From NCBI RefSeq assembly GCF_024639685.1, contig NZ_JAHEHX010000019.1, forward strand, positions 372,001 to 436,000: DNA of 64,000 nucleotides, in the 5' to 3' direction. The notes under the pieces are model-generated. The model searched no databases, had not been told where the DNA came from, and saw nothing but the letters and a program-made list of their open reading frames with translations. Source of the DNA: Polaribacter sp. GTDB taxonomy: Bacteria; Bacteroidota; Bacteroidia; Flavobacteriales; Flavobacteriaceae. The translations under genes were made by a program, and so were the position numbers. Shown in pieces: positions 11,249 to 22,358 of this stretch (position 1 is its first letter; every line of letters begins with the position of its first letter).

Positions 11249-11256
11249 TATTTTTG
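11249..11256 (+). promoter_or_regulatory. Candidate -7 box TATTTTTG upstream of the 11273 gene
   Basis: Matches Bacteroidota TAnnTTTG consensus; no good -33 TTG seen. Confidence 0.35.
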
Positions 11257-11272
11257 ATACAAATAAAAATAA

Positions 11273-11785
11273 ATGGAAGATATTTTATTAAAAAGCACAG
11301 CATATATATTACCTTCAGTTGTTACCGGTTTTGTTGCTTATTTTATGTTTAAAGGATTTTTACAGAAAAGTATAAAATTAAAAAAAATTGAATCTTTAGC
11401 GTTACAAAAAAAGGATTCTCTTTCTATAAAATTACAAGCTTACGAAAGAATGACTTTGTTTTGCGATCGTGTAAATCCTATAAAATTAGTAGTACGTATT
11501 GCTCCAAATTCAGATAATATATCAGATTACCTACAGCTTTTAATTGCGAGTGTAGAACAAGAATTAGAACATAACTTTGTGCAACAAATTTACATTTCTA
11601 AAGAGGCATGGATGGCTATAATTGCTACAAAAACAAACGTAATTAAAAAACTACAGTATATCTCTATAGAATCTATATCTGCTAGTAATTTTAGAGAAAA
11701 TGTACTTATAGAATTTGGAAAAACACCTCCTATTGTAGATACTGCTTTAGAAATTTTAAAAAAAGACGTAAAACAATTTATCTAA
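11273..11785 (+). CDS. Conserved hypothetical protein with N-terminal transmembrane segment
   Basis: 170 aa ORF with one hydrophobic N-terminal helix; followed by a terminator. Confidence 0.75.
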   Translation: MEDILLKSTAYILPSVVTGFVAYFMFKGFLQKSIKLKKIESLALQKKDSLSIKLQAYERMTLFCDRVNPIKLVVRIAPNSDNISDYLQLLIASVEQELEHNFVQQIYISKEAWMAIIATKTNVIKKLQYISIESISASNFRENVLIEFGKTPPIVDTALEILKKDVKQFI

Positions 11786-11788
11786 AAA

Positions 11789-11818
11789 TAAAAGCCCTCT
11801 TAGATAGAGGGCTTTTTC
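11789..11818 (+). terminator. Rho-independent terminator
   Basis: AAAGCCCTCttagataGAGGGCTTTTT. Confidence 0.9.
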
Positions 11819-12035
11819 ACAGCTGACTTAACAACATACGTTGTGGGAATTAAAAAACTATAAATAATTTAAAACATAATTAATATGTAGCTGTAAATAT
11901 TGAATATTTAACAAATAATATTTTTTTAATATAAACTATTAATTAAATATAGTGAAAAAAAAAATCAAAAAATATGTAACATTTAAAAACTATCTCCTTT
12001 TTTGATTATTTTTTGACTTTTGTGTTTAAATTCAA

Positions 12036-13940
12036 TTATAGATTAATTTTTACACCTAGATTATAATTTCTTCCTCTTGTTGTAAAACCAGCAATCTCTT
12101 GAAAATCTTCATTTAAAATATTTGTTAAGCTACCATAAAAAACAACTTTATTGTCAAGAACACTATGATTTATAAAAAAATCAAAAAGCTTGTAAGACTC
12201 CAATTCTACAGCACCAAAATCTTTAGTTTCGTCTACCCATCTGTAACTTAAAGAAGTAAATGTATTTCTTGATAAATTGTAATTTGCTCTAATGAAAAAT
12301 TTATTTTGAGGTATTTTTAATAATAAACTCTCATCTCTATCAATAAAAGTATAGTTTGCAAACATATTTAAATTCTTAGAAACAGCACAAGTTATTTCAG
12401 TTTCAAATCCTTTAGCAGAAAAAGTACCTAAATCATTTATTGTTTGAAATGTAGCAAAATCATATCCAATTTTATTAGTTTCTTCTCTTTGAAAATAAGT
12501 TGCATTAATTGTTATCTTTTTACTCAAAGTAATATCAAAACCTCCTTCAATAGTTGTATTTTCTTCTGGTAGCAACTCCTCTACAGTTGGCAGTTTCGTA
12601 AATATTTCTGAAAGTGTTGGTGTTACAAAAGCTGTGCTATAAGAGGCAAATACTTTTACAGGAGTATCATTTATCGTAAAATTATAAGAAGGGTTAATAT
12701 TATACACGAAATTATTTCCATATTCGCTATGCATATTTAATCGACCTCCAATATTAAAATTTAGACCTGAAAGAGCAGTATAGTTTAGTGATAAATACGG
12801 ATCATAAAAGTGTTGTTTAACTGCACCTTCTTCAATAGTACTAAACGAAGTTCTTTGAATCATGTCTTGGTACTGTGAAGTTACCCCCACTAAAAAAGAA
12901 AAAACATTTGAAAATGAATAGTTATTATACACATCAAAACCGTATACTTCTCCGTTAAAGAAATTATTAGACGGTGTTTCAGTTCTGTTAATATCAGTAA
13001 AGAAAGTTCTAATTTTTAAAGCTCCATTGGTGTAAGTATAATCTGCATTAAGCCCTACTCGCTTTTGCACGCTATTCATATTATTATCTTTATTTGCAGG
13101 AATACTGGCAAACGTTACAGGATCATAATCAAATCCATCAAAATCTGTAGAAAATTTGTCGAAACTAGTTAGTAATCCAATTTTAAAATTATCATTTAAA
13201 GCATAATTTAATTTTAACATTACATTTTGCCTTGCAAAATTATCTTCTTCAAATTCATTAGATGACTCACTTTCCGCAGCAGACAAGCCAGAAGAACCAT
13301 TTGCATTTAAAGCTAATAGGTAATCTAACTTTCCTAGAGTACCATTGAAATTAAAGTTTGTTGAAAATTCTTCTGCAGATAAGTTACTATTTTCATTAGA
13401 ACTATTTGACCCTAAAGAAGTGGTGAGTGTTCCTCTAAATTTATCTTTAGAGGCTTTTTTTAGAATAATATTAATTACCCCTGTTGCTGCTCCAGTTCCG
13501 TATAAAGTAGAAGAAGCGCCTTTTAAAACTTCTATTTTTTCAACTTGATTAATATCAATCTGACGTAAATCAAAATCTCCATTAAAAGAACTTGGGTCAT
13601 TAACATTTACTCCATCTAATAAAATAGCGACTTGTCTATTTCTACCTCCTCTAATATAATACCCTAAATTTTGACCTTTTGTACTGAAATTACCATTTAT
13701 TTCAACTCCAGGGACATCATTTAGTAAGTCAACTATTGTTTTACCTTGACTATTTTGTATTGTTTCTTGTGTAATTTGATAAACTACTTTACCAACATTT
13801 TTTTTGTTAGTAGCAAATTTTGTAGCAGTTACTACAACTTCATTTAACGCTTGTACCTTCTCATTAACTTCTTGAGAAAATAGACTTGTGCTGACAAAAG
13901 TACATGACAAAACACCAAAAATTAAGAATTGTTTTTTCAT
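12036..13940 (-). CDS. btuB: TonB-dependent receptor, BtuB-like (cobalamin)
   Basis: 634 aa with signal peptide, plug domain and beta-barrel C-terminus; preceded by a cobalamin riboswitch. Confidence 0.88.
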   Translation of the reverse strand: MKKQFLIFGVLSCTFVSTSLFSQEVNEKVQALNEVVVTATKFATNKKNVGKVVYQITQETIQNSQGKTIVDLLNDVPGVEINGNFSTKGQNLGYYIRGGRNRQVAILLDGVNVNDPSSFNGDFDLRQIDINQVEKIEVLKGASSTLYGTGAATGVINIILKKASKDKFRGTLTTSLGSNSSNENSNLSAEEFSTNFNFNGTLGKLDYLLALNANGSSGLSAAESESSNEFEEDNFARQNVMLKLNYALNDNFKIGLLTSFDKFSTDFDGFDYDPVTFASIPANKDNNMNSVQKRVGLNADYTYTNGALKIRTFFTDINRTETPSNNFFNGEVYGFDVYNNYSFSNVFSFLVGVTSQYQDMIQRTSFSTIEEGAVKQHFYDPYLSLNYTALSGLNFNIGGRLNMHSEYGNNFVYNINPSYNFTINDTPVKVFASYSTAFVTPTLSEIFTKLPTVEELLPEENTTIEGGFDITLSKKITINATYFQREETNKIGYDFATFQTINDLGTFSAKGFETEITCAVSKNLNMFANYTFIDRDESLLLKIPQNKFFIRANYNLSRNTFTSLSYRWVDETKDFGAVELESYKLFDFFINHSVLDNKVVFYGSLTNILNEDFQEIAGFTTRGRNYNLGVKINL

Positions 13941-14037
13941 TTTTTAATAAATTTGATTTACAATAAATCAGGTAAATTTCGTGTACAGAAAATAACAGTA
14001 CATAAACTTTTATCCCGAAAGTTTTTAACTCGTGATT

Positions 14038-14200
14038 AAGGGCAGGTCTCCTGACTTGCGTCTTGTAACAAAACCTTCCCAACAAATAGTCAGTGGTTAA
14101 AGAATTAGTTACAAGCTTTATAGCTTACAGTTGCGGGTACAGTTCTAGAGTTTAACTAGATTCCCTTTTAATTTAACGTAAAGTGATTAATTACATTAAA
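14038..14200 (-). promoter_or_regulatory. Cobalamin (B12) riboswitch
   Basis: Reverse complement shows GGGAATCTAG...ACTGTACCCGCAACTGTAAGC...CCACTG...GGGAAGG...GACGCAAGTCAGGAGACCTGCCC, the B12-box hallmark, upstream of btuB-like gene. Confidence 0.95.
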
Positions 14201-14214
14201 ACCAAAAATCAAAG

Positions 14215-14222
14215 CAAAGATA
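14215..14222 (-). promoter_or_regulatory. Candidate -7 box TATCTTTG for the riboswitch-btuB transcript
   Basis: Reverse complement of CAAAGATA matches TAnnTTTG and sits just upstream of the riboswitch 5' end. Confidence 0.4.
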
Positions 14223-14354
14223 AGTGCTTCATTAGTAAAAATCTAATGATTATAGAAACAAATTATATATTCTTTAACAACAATAGCTTGTAAGACTATT
14301 TCATTCATAAAGAAATAAATTACTTTTGTACTAGTTTTTAAATAATCTGATAAG

Positions 14355-15482
14355 ATGCAAAAATTAATCTACTCTATACTATGCTTTATTCTTATAATTT
14401 TAAGTTGCACTAATAATAAAAAAGAGAACGAAACAAGTAAACCAAAATCAAGTTATATTAAGTATGCAAAAGGTTTTAAAGTTATAAGTAAAGATGACCA
14501 TAAAATATTACGTATTACATCTGCATATCAGAATGCAAATAAAAATTATGACTATTTTATTAGTAAAGACAAAAAGAAGGAAGATCGGTCTAAAAACGAA
14601 ATTATAGTTCCAGTAAAAAAAATGATTGTAACATCAACAACTCATATTCCAATGATAGAACTTTTAGAAGAAGAAAATTCAATAATTGGTTTTCCTTTTT
14701 CTAATTACATTTCTTCAGAAAGAACCAGAAAGCTTATTGATAATGGAAATGTCAAAGAAATAGGCAAAGCATCTTCTTTAAATACCGAAATTATTCTTAA
14801 TCTGATGCCAGAATTAGTGGTTGGCTATAGTATAGATACAGCAGACAAATCTTTAAATACAGTTCAAAAATCTGGTCTTCAAGTAATTTATAATGGTGAC
14901 TGGCTAGAAGAAACTCCATTAGGAAGAGCTGAATGGATTAAGTTTTTTGGAATTCTTTTTGATAAAGAAAAAGAGGCTGATAGTATTTTTTCTGCAATAG
15001 AAACTAACTATCTTAAGGCTAAAAACATAGCAAAAAAAATACGCAAACAGCAAACAGTTATTTCTGGTGCAATTATGAACAAGGAAATTTGGAATCTACC
15101 TGCTGGAGAAAGTTTTGTTGCTCAATTTTTAGAAGACTCTAACCTTAATTATTTGTATAAAAACACAAAAGGAAAAGGTAGTTTGTCTTTAAGTTTAGAA
15201 AGTGTTTTTGAGAAAGGAGCTAAAGCAGATTATTGGATTGCTCCAGGGTATTTTTCATCTAAAGCAGAAATGGTTTCTTACAATAAAATATATAAAGAGT
15301 TTAAAGCATTTAAAAAGAATACTATCTACAGCCCTTCTAAAAAAAAGGGGCCAACAGGTGGAATTATATATTATGAATTAGCTCCCACAAGACCTGATCT
15401 AGTATTAAAAGATATCATAAAAATAATAGATGGAACACTGTTGCCAAATTATGAACTAACCTTTTTTGAGCAAATGAAATAA
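14355..15482 (+). CDS. ABC transporter periplasmic substrate-binding lipoprotein, BtuF-like
   Basis: 375 aa, lipobox-type signal (ILSCTN), periplasmic binding fold sequence, divergent to the btuB-like gene. Confidence 0.82.
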   Translation: MQKLIYSILCFILIILSCTNNKKENETSKPKSSYIKYAKGFKVISKDDHKILRITSAYQNANKNYDYFISKDKKKEDRSKNEIIVPVKKMIVTSTTHIPMIELLEEENSIIGFPFSNYISSERTRKLIDNGNVKEIGKASSLNTEIILNLMPELVVGYSIDTADKSLNTVQKSGLQVIYNGDWLEETPLGRAEWIKFFGILFDKEKEADSIFSAIETNYLKAKNIAKKIRKQQTVISGAIMNKEIWNLPAGESFVAQFLEDSNLNYLYKNTKGKGSLSLSLESVFEKGAKADYWIAPGYFSSKAEMVSYNKIYKEFKAFKKNTIYSPSKKKGPTGGIIYYELAPTRPDLVLKDIIKIIDGTLLPNYELTFFEQMK

Positions 15483-15542
15483 TTCAAAATTAGAAATTGA
15501 TAATAAAAAACGCTCACTTAGATTAAGCTTTTTTTTTAATTT

Positions 15543-18281
15543 CTAAAAAAGTGTTGTTTGATTTTCATCATCTAATTTCTTTTGTTCTGACTTTTTCTTA
15601 GCTATTGATTTTTGAAGCGCGAGTTTAGCCTTCTCTTCAGCTGACAGCTCTTCTACTACTGACTTTTTAATATCAGTTTCAGCGATTTCTAAGGGTAGTT
15701 TTTCCTCCAAAACCTCTTCATCTACAAACTCGATTTCCTCAGGTTTTTCTTCTTCTGGTTCTTCGAAAGGCAGTGGTGCTAATAAATTAACATTTTTAAT
15801 CTTATCTATCGTTAACTGGTTCCCTAAAGCCTTTATACCTTTAACAGCTATAAAATCCTCAAAATTCACTTTTTCATTCTCTAAGCTTCTTTTTGAAAAT
15901 TGAACCTCTGCAATTGGCCTATAATCTGTAGCAACAATTTCTAACTGACTTTTAGGATGATCTGAAATAAACTCCTCTTCCTTGTCTGGAGTTTCAATAA
16001 CAAAACGTTTCACATAATAACGTTCTTTTTCACCATCAAAATAAATTGCTGATATTGGTTTTGCTGGTTTCCACTTTTCCAATACTATCATATCATCTTC
16101 GAAATGCATGGCTAAATCTGGCTTTACAGCTTTTGCCTTTCCACTTTGAGTAATAATTAATAATTTATCTTCAGCTCTAAATTCACCTAAAAGCTCTCCT
16201 CTATTATCTACATTTAAACGCTGAACTGCATCATCAAACCAAATTTTTCTTGGTTTTAAAGTTGAAACTCCTTCAGATTTAAAATCTACACTTTTAATTG
16301 CATATTTGGTAATTGTATTTCCACGAACATCTCTACCTTTTAAAGCTAAATCTGCAAAATCAATATCCCATTTTAATTTCTTAACACTACCTACTTCTCT
16401 TAAATTAATGGTTACAATTTCTGCTTCTCCATTTGGATTTGCAGTAAAGTAATGAACTATAGATCCTTTATTTCCATTCGCTAAATTATACTCTTTATCT
16501 CTAGTTACAGAGGTTACATTAAAACGTTTCATGTAACTAGACCCACTTTTACCATCTCTGTACATCATATTATACACAGTACGTTTGTCTTTCTTTTTAA
16601 AGACAGCAATATGAATAATACCTTTACCTACAAAAGTTTTAGCATCTACTTTTGTAACCAACATCACTCCATCTTTTCTGAAAATAATAATATCATCTAT
16701 ATCAGAGCAATCAGTAACAAATTCATCTCTTTTTAAAGTGGTACCAATAAAACCTTCTGCTCTATTTACATATAACTTAGCATTATTCATTGCTACTTTA
16801 GAAGCCACAATGTCATCAAATATTCTTATTTCTGTTTTACGTTCTTTACCTTTTCCATAAGTATCTTTTAAACGTTTAAAATAATTTACAGCAAATTCAA
16901 TCAAATTGTCTAAATGATGCTTAACACCAGCAATTTTATCTTCTAAACTTTCTATAAATTGTTTTGCTTTATCAATATCAAACTTTGATATTTTTTTAAT
17001 TCTAATTTCTGTTAAACGAACAATATCTTCTTCTGTTATTGCTCTTTTTAAATGCTTTATATGTAGCTGTAATCCTTTATCAATAGCCTCAATAACTCCT
17101 TGCCAAGTTTCCTCTTCTTCAATATCCCTATAGATTCTATTCTCAATAAAAATTCGTTCTAAAGATGAAAAATGCCATTGTTCTTCTAATTCATTTAACT
17201 GAATTTTTAGTTCACGTTTTAACAATGCTACAGTTAAATCTGTAGAGTGTTTGAGCATACCTGAAACGCCTGTAAAAACAGGTGTATTATCTTTAATTGT
17301 ACAGGCTAAAGGCGAAATTGATGTTTCGCAATTTGTAAAAGCGTATAGAGCATCTATAGATTTATCTGGAGAAACATTTGGTGGCAAATGCACTAAAATT
17401 TCTACTTCTGCAGCTGTATTGTCTTCAATCTTTTTTATCTTGATTTTACCTTTATCATTGGCTTTAAGAATACTATCAATTAAAGAAGATGTGGTTGTAG
17501 AAAAAGGAATTTCTGTAATAACCAACGTCTTTTTATCTAGTTGAGATATTTTAGCTCTAATCCTTACCTTACCTCCTCTTTTACCATCATTATAATTGGT
17601 AAAATCTGCAATACCACCTGTTAAAAAATCGGGAACTATTTTAAAACTTCTACCTTTTAAATATTTAATAGAAGCATCTATCAACTCATTAAAATTATGT
17701 GGTAATATTTTAGTTGATAAACCGACTGCAATACCTTCTGCACCTTGAGCTAGTAATAATGGAAATTTTACTGGTAAATCTATAGGTTCTTTTCTACGAC
17801 CATCATAAGACAACTTCCAATCTGTAGTTTTTGGATTAAAAACAACATCTAAAGCAAACTTAGACAAACGTGCTTCAATATATCTTGATGCTGCAGCTCT
17901 ATCTCCTGTTAAGATATTACCCCAGTTTCCTTGCATATCAATCAGTAATTCTTTCTGACCAATTTGAACCATGGCATCTGCAATAGAAGCATCTCCATGA
18001 GGATGATACTGCATTGTATGCCCTACAATATTGGCAACTTTGTTGTAACGCCCATCATCCAAATCTTTCATAGAATGCATTATTCTACGTTGAACAGGTT
18101 TTAAACCATCTTCTAAAGAAGGTACAGCTCTTTCTAAAATCACATAAGAAGCATAGTCTAAAAACCAATCCTTATACATTCCTGTAACTTTGGTAATGGT
18201 TTCTTCTTGTTGCGAATCTTCATTAGAATCTAGATTCGTTAACTCTTCTTCGTGTTCGTTTTCGTTAATTTCTTCGCTCAT
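15543..18281 (-). CDS. parC: DNA topoisomerase IV subunit A
   Basis: 912 aa; type IIA topoisomerase A domain (ASRYIEARLSKFA), adjacent to parE. Confidence 0.93.
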   Translation of the reverse strand: MSEEINENEHEEELTNLDSNEDSQQEETITKVTGMYKDWFLDYASYVILERAVPSLEDGLKPVQRRIMHSMKDLDDGRYNKVANIVGHTMQYHPHGDASIADAMVQIGQKELLIDMQGNWGNILTGDRAAASRYIEARLSKFALDVVFNPKTTDWKLSYDGRRKEPIDLPVKFPLLLAQGAEGIAVGLSTKILPHNFNELIDASIKYLKGRSFKIVPDFLTGGIADFTNYNDGKRGGKVRIRAKISQLDKKTLVITEIPFSTTTSSLIDSILKANDKGKIKIKKIEDNTAAEVEILVHLPPNVSPDKSIDALYAFTNCETSISPLACTIKDNTPVFTGVSGMLKHSTDLTVALLKRELKIQLNELEEQWHFSSLERIFIENRIYRDIEEEETWQGVIEAIDKGLQLHIKHLKRAITEEDIVRLTEIRIKKISKFDIDKAKQFIESLEDKIAGVKHHLDNLIEFAVNYFKRLKDTYGKGKERKTEIRIFDDIVASKVAMNNAKLYVNRAEGFIGTTLKRDEFVTDCSDIDDIIIFRKDGVMLVTKVDAKTFVGKGIIHIAVFKKKDKRTVYNMMYRDGKSGSSYMKRFNVTSVTRDKEYNLANGNKGSIVHYFTANPNGEAEIVTINLREVGSVKKLKWDIDFADLALKGRDVRGNTITKYAIKSVDFKSEGVSTLKPRKIWFDDAVQRLNVDNRGELLGEFRAEDKLLIITQSGKAKAVKPDLAMHFEDDMIVLEKWKPAKPISAIYFDGEKERYYVKRFVIETPDKEEEFISDHPKSQLEIVATDYRPIAEVQFSKRSLENEKVNFEDFIAVKGIKALGNQLTIDKIKNVNLLAPLPFEEPEEEKPEEIEFVDEEVLEEKLPLEIAETDIKKSVVEELSAEEKAKLALQKSIAKKKSEQKKLDDENQTTLF

Positions 18282-18284
18282 GTT

Positions 18285-20144
18285 CTAAACTTCCTCTTCT
18301 ACGTAATCTAATTCAACCTTTAAATTATTGATGATAAATTTTTGTCTATCAGGTGTATTTTTACCCATATAGAATTGCAACATTTGTTCTATAGACATTT
18401 CTCTATCTAACATTACTGGATCTAAACGAATATCATCACCAATAAAATGAACAAATTCATTTGGTGATATTTCTCCTAAACCTTTAAATCTTGTAATTTC
18501 TGGCTTTCCTTTTAACTTTGTTATTGCTTCTCGTTTTTCTTCATCTGAGTAACAATAGAACGTTTGTTTTTTATTTCGTACTCTAAATAAGGGTGTTTCA
18601 AGTATATACAAGTGCCCTTCTTTTATTAATTCTGGGAAAAATTGTAGAAAAAATGTAATTAATAACAAACGAATGTGCATACCATCAACATCTGCGTCTG
18701 TTGCAATTACAATATTATTATATCTTAAATCTTCTAAACCATCTTCTATATTTAAAGCTGCCTGCAAAAGATTGAATTCCTCATTTTCGTAAACAATCTT
18801 CTTACTTAATCCATATGAATTTAAAGGTTTCCCTTTTAAACTAAAAACAGCTTGTGTATTTACATTTCTCGATTTTGTTATAGAACCAGAAGCAGAATCA
18901 CCCTCTGTTATGAATAGCGTAGTTTCTAAATAATTTTGTTTTTTAATATCACCTAAATGAATTCTACAATCACGTAATTTCTTATTGTGTAAACTTGCTT
19001 TTTTAGCTCTATCTCTCGCTAATTTTCGAATTCCTGAAAGTTCTTTACGCTCTTTTTCTGCTTGAACAATTTTCTTTAGAAGTTTATCTGCTACTTCTGT
19101 ATTTTTATGCAGAAAATTATCCAACTTAGTTTTTACAAAATCGTTTATGTAAGTTCTTACTGTAGGTAATTCTCCACCCATATCTGTAGAACCTAATTTT
19201 GTTTTTGTCTGACTTTCAAAAACAGGCTCCATAACTTTTATAGCAATTGCAGCAATAATAGATTTACGAATATCTGAGGCTTCAAAATTTTTACCATAAA
19301 ACTCACGAATGGTTTTTACAATAGCTTCTCTAAAAGCAGATTGATGAGTACCTCCTTGAGTTGTATGCTGCCCATTTACAAAAGAATAATACTCTTCTGA
19401 GTACTGTGTCTTGCTATGAGTTAGTGCAACTTCTATATCATCTCCTTTTAAATGGATGATAGAATACAGCATGTCATCTGTATTGTTATTATCTTCAAGT
19501 AGATCTTTTAAACCGTTTTTAGAAAAGAATTTTTCGCCGTTAAAAATTATGGTTAACCCTGGATTTAGGTATACATAGTTTTTTAACATTTTAGCCACAT
19601 ATTCGTTTCTAAACTTGTAGTTTTTAAATATAGCTTCATCTGGAACAAAAGAAACTTTAGTACCCTTTCTTCTAGAAGTTTCTTCTAAAAATTCTTCGTT
19701 TTCTAAATTTCCTTGACTAAATTCTGCTGATGCTGATTTTCCTTCTCTTGAAGATTCTACTCTAAAATAAGAGGATAATGCATTCACTGCTTTTGTACCC
19801 ACCCCATTTAAACCAACAGATTTCTTAAAGGCTTTAGAATCATATTTACCTCCAGTATTCATTTTAGAAACAACATCAACCACTTTTCCTAAAGGAATTC
19901 CACGTCCATAATCACGAACAGTAACTTTACTACCCTGTATAGAAATTTCGATGGTTTTACCTGCACCCATTACATATTCGTCTATAGAGTTATCTAAAAC
20001 CTCTTTAACTAGAATATAAATACCATCATCTGCGGAAGAACCATCACCTAATTTTCCAATATACATTCCTGGTCGCATTCTTATATGCTCTTTCCAGTCT
20101 AATGATCTAATATTATCTTCTGTATATTTTGTTTCTGTACTCAT
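18285..20144 (-). CDS. parE: DNA topoisomerase IV subunit B
   Basis: 619 aa; GHKL ATPase and TOPRIM ([22 protein letters not shown]). Confidence 0.94.
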   Translation of the reverse strand: MSTETKYTEDNIRSLDWKEHIRMRPGMYIGKLGDGSSADDGIYILVKEVLDNSIDEYVMGAGKTIEISIQGSKVTVRDYGRGIPLGKVVDVVSKMNTGGKYDSKAFKKSVGLNGVGTKAVNALSSYFRVESSREGKSASAEFSQGNLENEEFLEETSRRKGTKVSFVPDEAIFKNYKFRNEYVAKMLKNYVYLNPGLTIIFNGEKFFSKNGLKDLLEDNNNTDDMLYSIIHLKGDDIEVALTHSKTQYSEEYYSFVNGQHTTQGGTHQSAFREAIVKTIREFYGKNFEASDIRKSIIAAIAIKVMEPVFESQTKTKLGSTDMGGELPTVRTYINDFVKTKLDNFLHKNTEVADKLLKKIVQAEKERKELSGIRKLARDRAKKASLHNKKLRDCRIHLGDIKKQNYLETTLFITEGDSASGSITKSRNVNTQAVFSLKGKPLNSYGLSKKIVYENEEFNLLQAALNIEDGLEDLRYNNIVIATDADVDGMHIRLLLITFFLQFFPELIKEGHLYILETPLFRVRNKKQTFYCYSDEEKREAITKLKGKPEITRFKGLGEISPNEFVHFIGDDIRLDPVMLDREMSIEQMLQFYMGKNTPDRQKFIINNLKVELDYVEEEV

Positions 20145-20368
20145 GTAATCGCTTACTATTATTAAGATTGAAGTAATTGCAAGATAGGATTATCCTCCAA
20201 TAAATAAAATAACTAAATTAATTAGTTATCAACAGGATTTCAACGTTTTTTCAGAATAAAAACGCGTCAATTTTAAATCACTTACTTTAAATAATAAAGA
20301 CTAAAAATCACAAAAAAAAACAATATGTTGTATTTTTAAACAAATACTGCTTGGTTACTAATTTTAGT

Positions 20369-20376
20369 TACTTTTG
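20369..20376 (+). promoter_or_regulatory. Candidate -7 box TACTTTTG upstream of lysA
   Basis: TTG at 20351-20353, 15 bp spacer, TACTTTTG; spacing is short for the consensus. Confidence 0.4.
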
Positions 20377-20398
20377 AGCGGAATTAAAATGATTACTT

Positions 20399-21643
20399 GT
20401 GGAAAACACTCAACTTATAGAATTAGCAAATAAATATGGAAGCCCTTTATATGTTTATGATACAGATAAAATTGCTTCTCAATACAATAGATTAACAAGC
20501 GCTTTTAGCAACATAAAAAATCTAAAATTAAATTATGCTGTAAAAGCATTATCTAATGTAAATATTTTAAAATTCTTTAAAAACTTAGGTGCTGGTTTAG
20601 ATACTGTTTCTTATCAAGAAGTACAATTGGGTTTAACCACAGGAATTAACCCTAAAAATATTATTTATACACCTAATGGAGTTTCTTTACAAGAAATTGA
20701 ACAAGTAGCAAAATTGGGAGTTCAAATTAACATTGATAATTTATCAATTTTAGAAGTTTTTGGCCAAAAATATCCAGAAATTCCAGTTTGTGTAAGAATC
20801 AATCCACACATTATGGCTGGTGGAAATTCTAAAATATCTGTAGGTCATATAGATTCTAAATTCGGAATATCTATACATCAAGTACCTCATATTAAACGTG
20901 TTGTAGAAAACACAGGTATGAATATCAATGGTATTCACATGCATACTGGTTCTGACATTTTAGATATTGATACTTTTTTACGTGCTTCTGATATTTTGTT
21001 TGATGTAGCTCGTCAATTTAAAAATATTAATTTTATCGATTTTGGAAGTGGCTTTAAAGTGCCTTATAAAGAAGGTGATATTTCTACAGATATTGAACAA
21101 TTAGGGATTCAACTTTCTGAAAGGTTTAATGAGTTCTGTGCAGATTATGGTAAAGACATCACTCTAATGTTCGAACCTGGAAAATTCTTAGTTTCAGAGG
21201 CTGGTGTTTTCTTAGCAAAAGTAAATGTTGTAAAACAAACAACATCAACCGTTTTTGCGCATGTAGATTCAGGTTTTAATCATTTGGTAAGACCAATGAT
21301 GTATGATTCATATCATCATATTACAAACATCTCTAATCCAGAAGGAAGAGATCGTTATTACTCTGTTGTAGGTTACATTTGTGAAACAGATACGTTTGCA
21401 TCTAATAGAAGAATTGCAGAAATTTCTGAAGAAGACGTATTATGCTTCCATAATGCAGGTGCCTATTGTTTTTCTATGGCATCTAACTACAATTCGCGTT
21501 ATTTACCTGCAGAAGTTATGCTTGTAGATGGTAAAGATTATTTGATTAGAAAGAGACAAACCATTCAAGATATTTTAAACAATCAAGAAAATGTTGAGCT
21601 TCCATCAAAAAAAAAAGTAGAAAAGGCAGAAGTAACAGCTTAG
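20399..21643 (+). CDS. lysA: Diaminopimelate decarboxylase (GTG start)
   Basis: 414 aa; PLP group IV decarboxylase (LNYAVKALSN, HMHTGSD, FEPGKFLV). Confidence 0.94.
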   Translation: MENTQLIELANKYGSPLYVYDTDKIASQYNRLTSAFSNIKNLKLNYAVKALSNVNILKFFKNLGAGLDTVSYQEVQLGLTTGINPKNIIYTPNGVSLQEIEQVAKLGVQINIDNLSILEVFGQKYPEIPVCVRINPHIMAGGNSKISVGHIDSKFGISIHQVPHIKRVVENTGMNINGIHMHTGSDILDIDTFLRASDILFDVARQFKNINFIDFGSGFKVPYKEGDISTDIEQLGIQLSERFNEFCADYGKDITLMFEPGKFLVSEAGVFLAKVNVVKQTTSTVFAHVDSGFNHLVRPMMYDSYHHITNISNPEGRDRYYSVVGYICETDTFASNRRIAEISEEDVLCFHNAGAYCFSMASNYNSRYLPAEVMLVDGKDYLIRKRQTIQDILNNQENVELPSKKKVEKAEVTA

Positions 21644-21665
21644 AACAACATCTCTAAATTTATAA

Positions 21666-21712
21666 AATCCACTAAAAGAACATGTTTTTTTAGTGGATAT
21701 TTTTTTATTTTT
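21666..21712 (+). terminator. Rho-independent-type terminator after lysA
   Basis: ATCCACTAAAAgaacatgtttTTTTAGTGGAT followed by T-rich tract. Confidence 0.85.
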
Positions 21713-21735
21713 ACTCTAATCAAAAAAAACAACAC

Positions 21736-22347
21736 ATGAAAATTCTAGGTATAGGTAGCAATTACGTAACAGACTTAAAAGACATTCCAAAAAAAAAGAA
21801 AGGTAAAAAGTTTATTTTTTCTAAACCAGAAAGTAGTTTAGCTGTAAATTGCGATGTTGAATATCCTTCTAAAATAACCAACGAATTAATTTATGAGGTT
21901 GAATTAGTAGTAAAAATTGGAAAGGAAGGTAAAAACATAACTAAAAAAAATGCAAATTCTTACATCTCCGAAATTGCTATCGGTATCGATTATACAGCCA
22001 AAGATATTTTAATGAATGCTAGAGAAACAAAACATCCTTGGGAATTTGCAAAAGGTTTTGATGGTGCTGCGCCTATTTCCGCTTTTAAATCTATTAAAAG
22101 CTATGATTTAAGTAACATAGATTTTGATTTAAAAATAAATGGAGAAGAAAAGCAAAAAAGCAATACAGCTTATATGATTAATGATTTTGCTGATATTATT
22201 TCTTTTATTTCTGAATATATGACTTTACAACCTGGTGATTTAATTTTTACAGGAACACCTGCCTTAGGTAAAGGTGAGATTTTTAAAGGTGATCAATTGC
22301 AATGTTCTATAAATGGTGAATTGCTATTGGATTTTAAAATGATATAA
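21736..22347 (+). CDS. Fumarylacetoacetate hydrolase family protein
   Basis: 203 aa; YEVELVVKIGKEGKNI, GIDYTAKD, KGFDGAAPIS, GDLIFTGTPALGKG. Confidence 0.92.
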   Translation: MKILGIGSNYVTDLKDIPKKKKGKKFIFSKPESSLAVNCDVEYPSKITNELIYEVELVVKIGKEGKNITKKNANSYISEIAIGIDYTAKDILMNARETKHPWEFAKGFDGAAPISAFKSIKSYDLSNIDFDLKINGEEKQKSNTAYMINDFADIISFISEYMTLQPGDLIFTGTPALGKGEIFKGDQLQCSINGELLLDFKMI

Positions 22348-22358
22348 TTCTAAAGTGG

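Noticed and set aside
13864-14085. 73-aa minus-strand ORF upstream of the btuB-like gene
   Set aside because: It runs across the riboswitch 3' end and leader and overlaps the btuB start; no protein-like features
14032-14190. 8-bp direct repeat GTGATTAA flanking the riboswitch (14032-14039 and 14183-14190), suggesting a target-site duplication
   Set aside because: Short AT-rich repeat that could occur by chance; no mobile-element ends or transposase
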